Assembly: GCF_910591885.1 (NCBI RefSeq)
Contig: NC_063269.1
Span: forward strand, 8,866,001-8,930,000
Reading direction: 5' to 3'
DNA: 64,000 bases
Origin: Bombus terrestris
Lineage: Eukaryota; Arthropoda; Insecta; Hymenoptera; Apidae
Made by a program: the position numbers and the translations under genes. Below, piece by piece: positions 63,270-64,000 of the stretch. Under the pieces are notes generated by a model that was not told the DNA's origin, ran no database searches, and saw nothing but the letters and a program-made list of their open reading frames with translations. Positions within the stretch are counted from its first letter, which is position 1; each line of letters opens with the position of its first letter.

Positions 63270-64000
63270 CGGGCAAATGTTTAGAGACGTTACTGGCAAA
63301 CATTTATTGAGTGTATTTTTCGCACGTTATTAAGCGCACGTAAGCGGATATTCTTTGACGAAACCATTAGAAAATGCCTCGTAATCGTGCTTCGTAAAGC
63401 AAGTTGATATATAATATGAAAGAGAAATTGTAACAGGTAGTATATTTATGTATAATAAAATTCTGATATTTTTATTAAAATTAAGAAACTGGCGACATTG
63501 CAATGGTAACAGTGTATTTTCTCTTTATCTATTGTTTAATAATTTAATGATGCAATTTGTAATTTAATTCGTAATTTTTGTTAAATACGTGCAAGATAAA
63601 CGAACGTCTGAAACGACGATTCTGGACAATCTCTAATATTTCAAACTTCAAATAAGTATTTAAATATTTGGTATATTTAGAATCGAAAAAATAATCGAAA
63701 TTGGTATTAGATCAGTATTCAATTTCATTGTACATGTGTCGCTGTGAATCACCGGGACATTCCCTAACTGTTTTTTACGAGGAAATTTAGCTAATGTAAA
63801 ATGTAAAAGAATGTGTATTGTATGTAGTATTTGGAGAAGCTTATGCAAATTTTAGAACAGTTTAAGGAAATTTTGTAAAACTAATTCTGTAGAAAATGAA
63901 CCAAGAGGTAGACCAGAGAATGTAGTCCATAATATTTTAAAACAGAAAATGTGAGATATTATTGAAAATAATCTACAACTAATATTCCAAAATAAAAGTA
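63270..64000. other. AT-rich spacer, no gene seen
   Basis: A 62-codon minus frame at 63660-63848 is unsupported. Confidence 0.4.

Noticed and set aside
1..64000. CRISPR arrays, bacterial operons, rRNA genes
   Set aside because: The window is clearly eukaryotic; no spaced direct repeats or rRNA core sequences were seen.

Overview
This is an AT-rich eukaryotic window. Genes have short GT-AG introns, AT-rich spacers are interrupted by short CpG-rich patches, and decayed mariner/Tc1-type DNA transposons are present. Together with an insect-like nibrin gene this points to an insect, and the base composition would suit a hymenopteran such as a bee. The species is inference only.

Layout. 1-14.4 kb is gene-poor and AT-rich, with a tRNA-like relic (about 5.9 kb), a mariner transposase relic (about 9.1 kb) and two fragments of an AT-rich repeat. 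14,487-17,487 (+) holds the one securely recognised gene, a complete nine-exon nibrin (NBN/NBS1): FHA, tandem BRCT, a disordered middle with three internal repeats, and a short MRE11-binding tail. 18.3-19.8 kb (+) has three spliced-looking non-coding exons, probably the 5' end of a transcript that continues to the right. 21.2-24.7 kb (-) holds a small gene of unknown function, with a 5' untranslated exon at a CpG-rich promoter and a two- or three-exon reading frame of about 80 residues.

24.7-64 kb has no gene I can name. It is AT-rich DNA carrying a chain of CpG-rich patches (about 25.7, 26.9, 28.7, 30.4, 31.6, 34.0, 35.4, 36.6, 38.4, 39.7, 45.1, 53.3, 56.9, 60.6 and 61.9 kb). Two of these end in good splice donors on + (45,407 and 62,129) and look like untranslated first exons. 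One (30,380-30,695, -) is flanked by an acceptor and a donor. The arrangement would fit long introns and alternative promoters of one or more large genes whose coding exons lie outside the window, but that is inference. Open frames in the patches are mostly open on both strands and should not be read as proteins.

Mobile DNA: a TTAA-flanked MITE with about 38-bp inverted ends (54,179-54,443), a family of about 210-bp AT-rich elements with inverted ends starting near CTGC, a Tc1/mariner-type transposase tail with its terminal repeat (41.6-41.9 kb), and a possible N-terminal piece of a similar transposase at 63.0 kb. A 21-bp minisatellite lies at 37.86-37.97 kb.

Functionally, nibrin would act with MRE11 and RAD50 in sensing double-strand breaks. 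No other gene in the window shows a link to that pathway.
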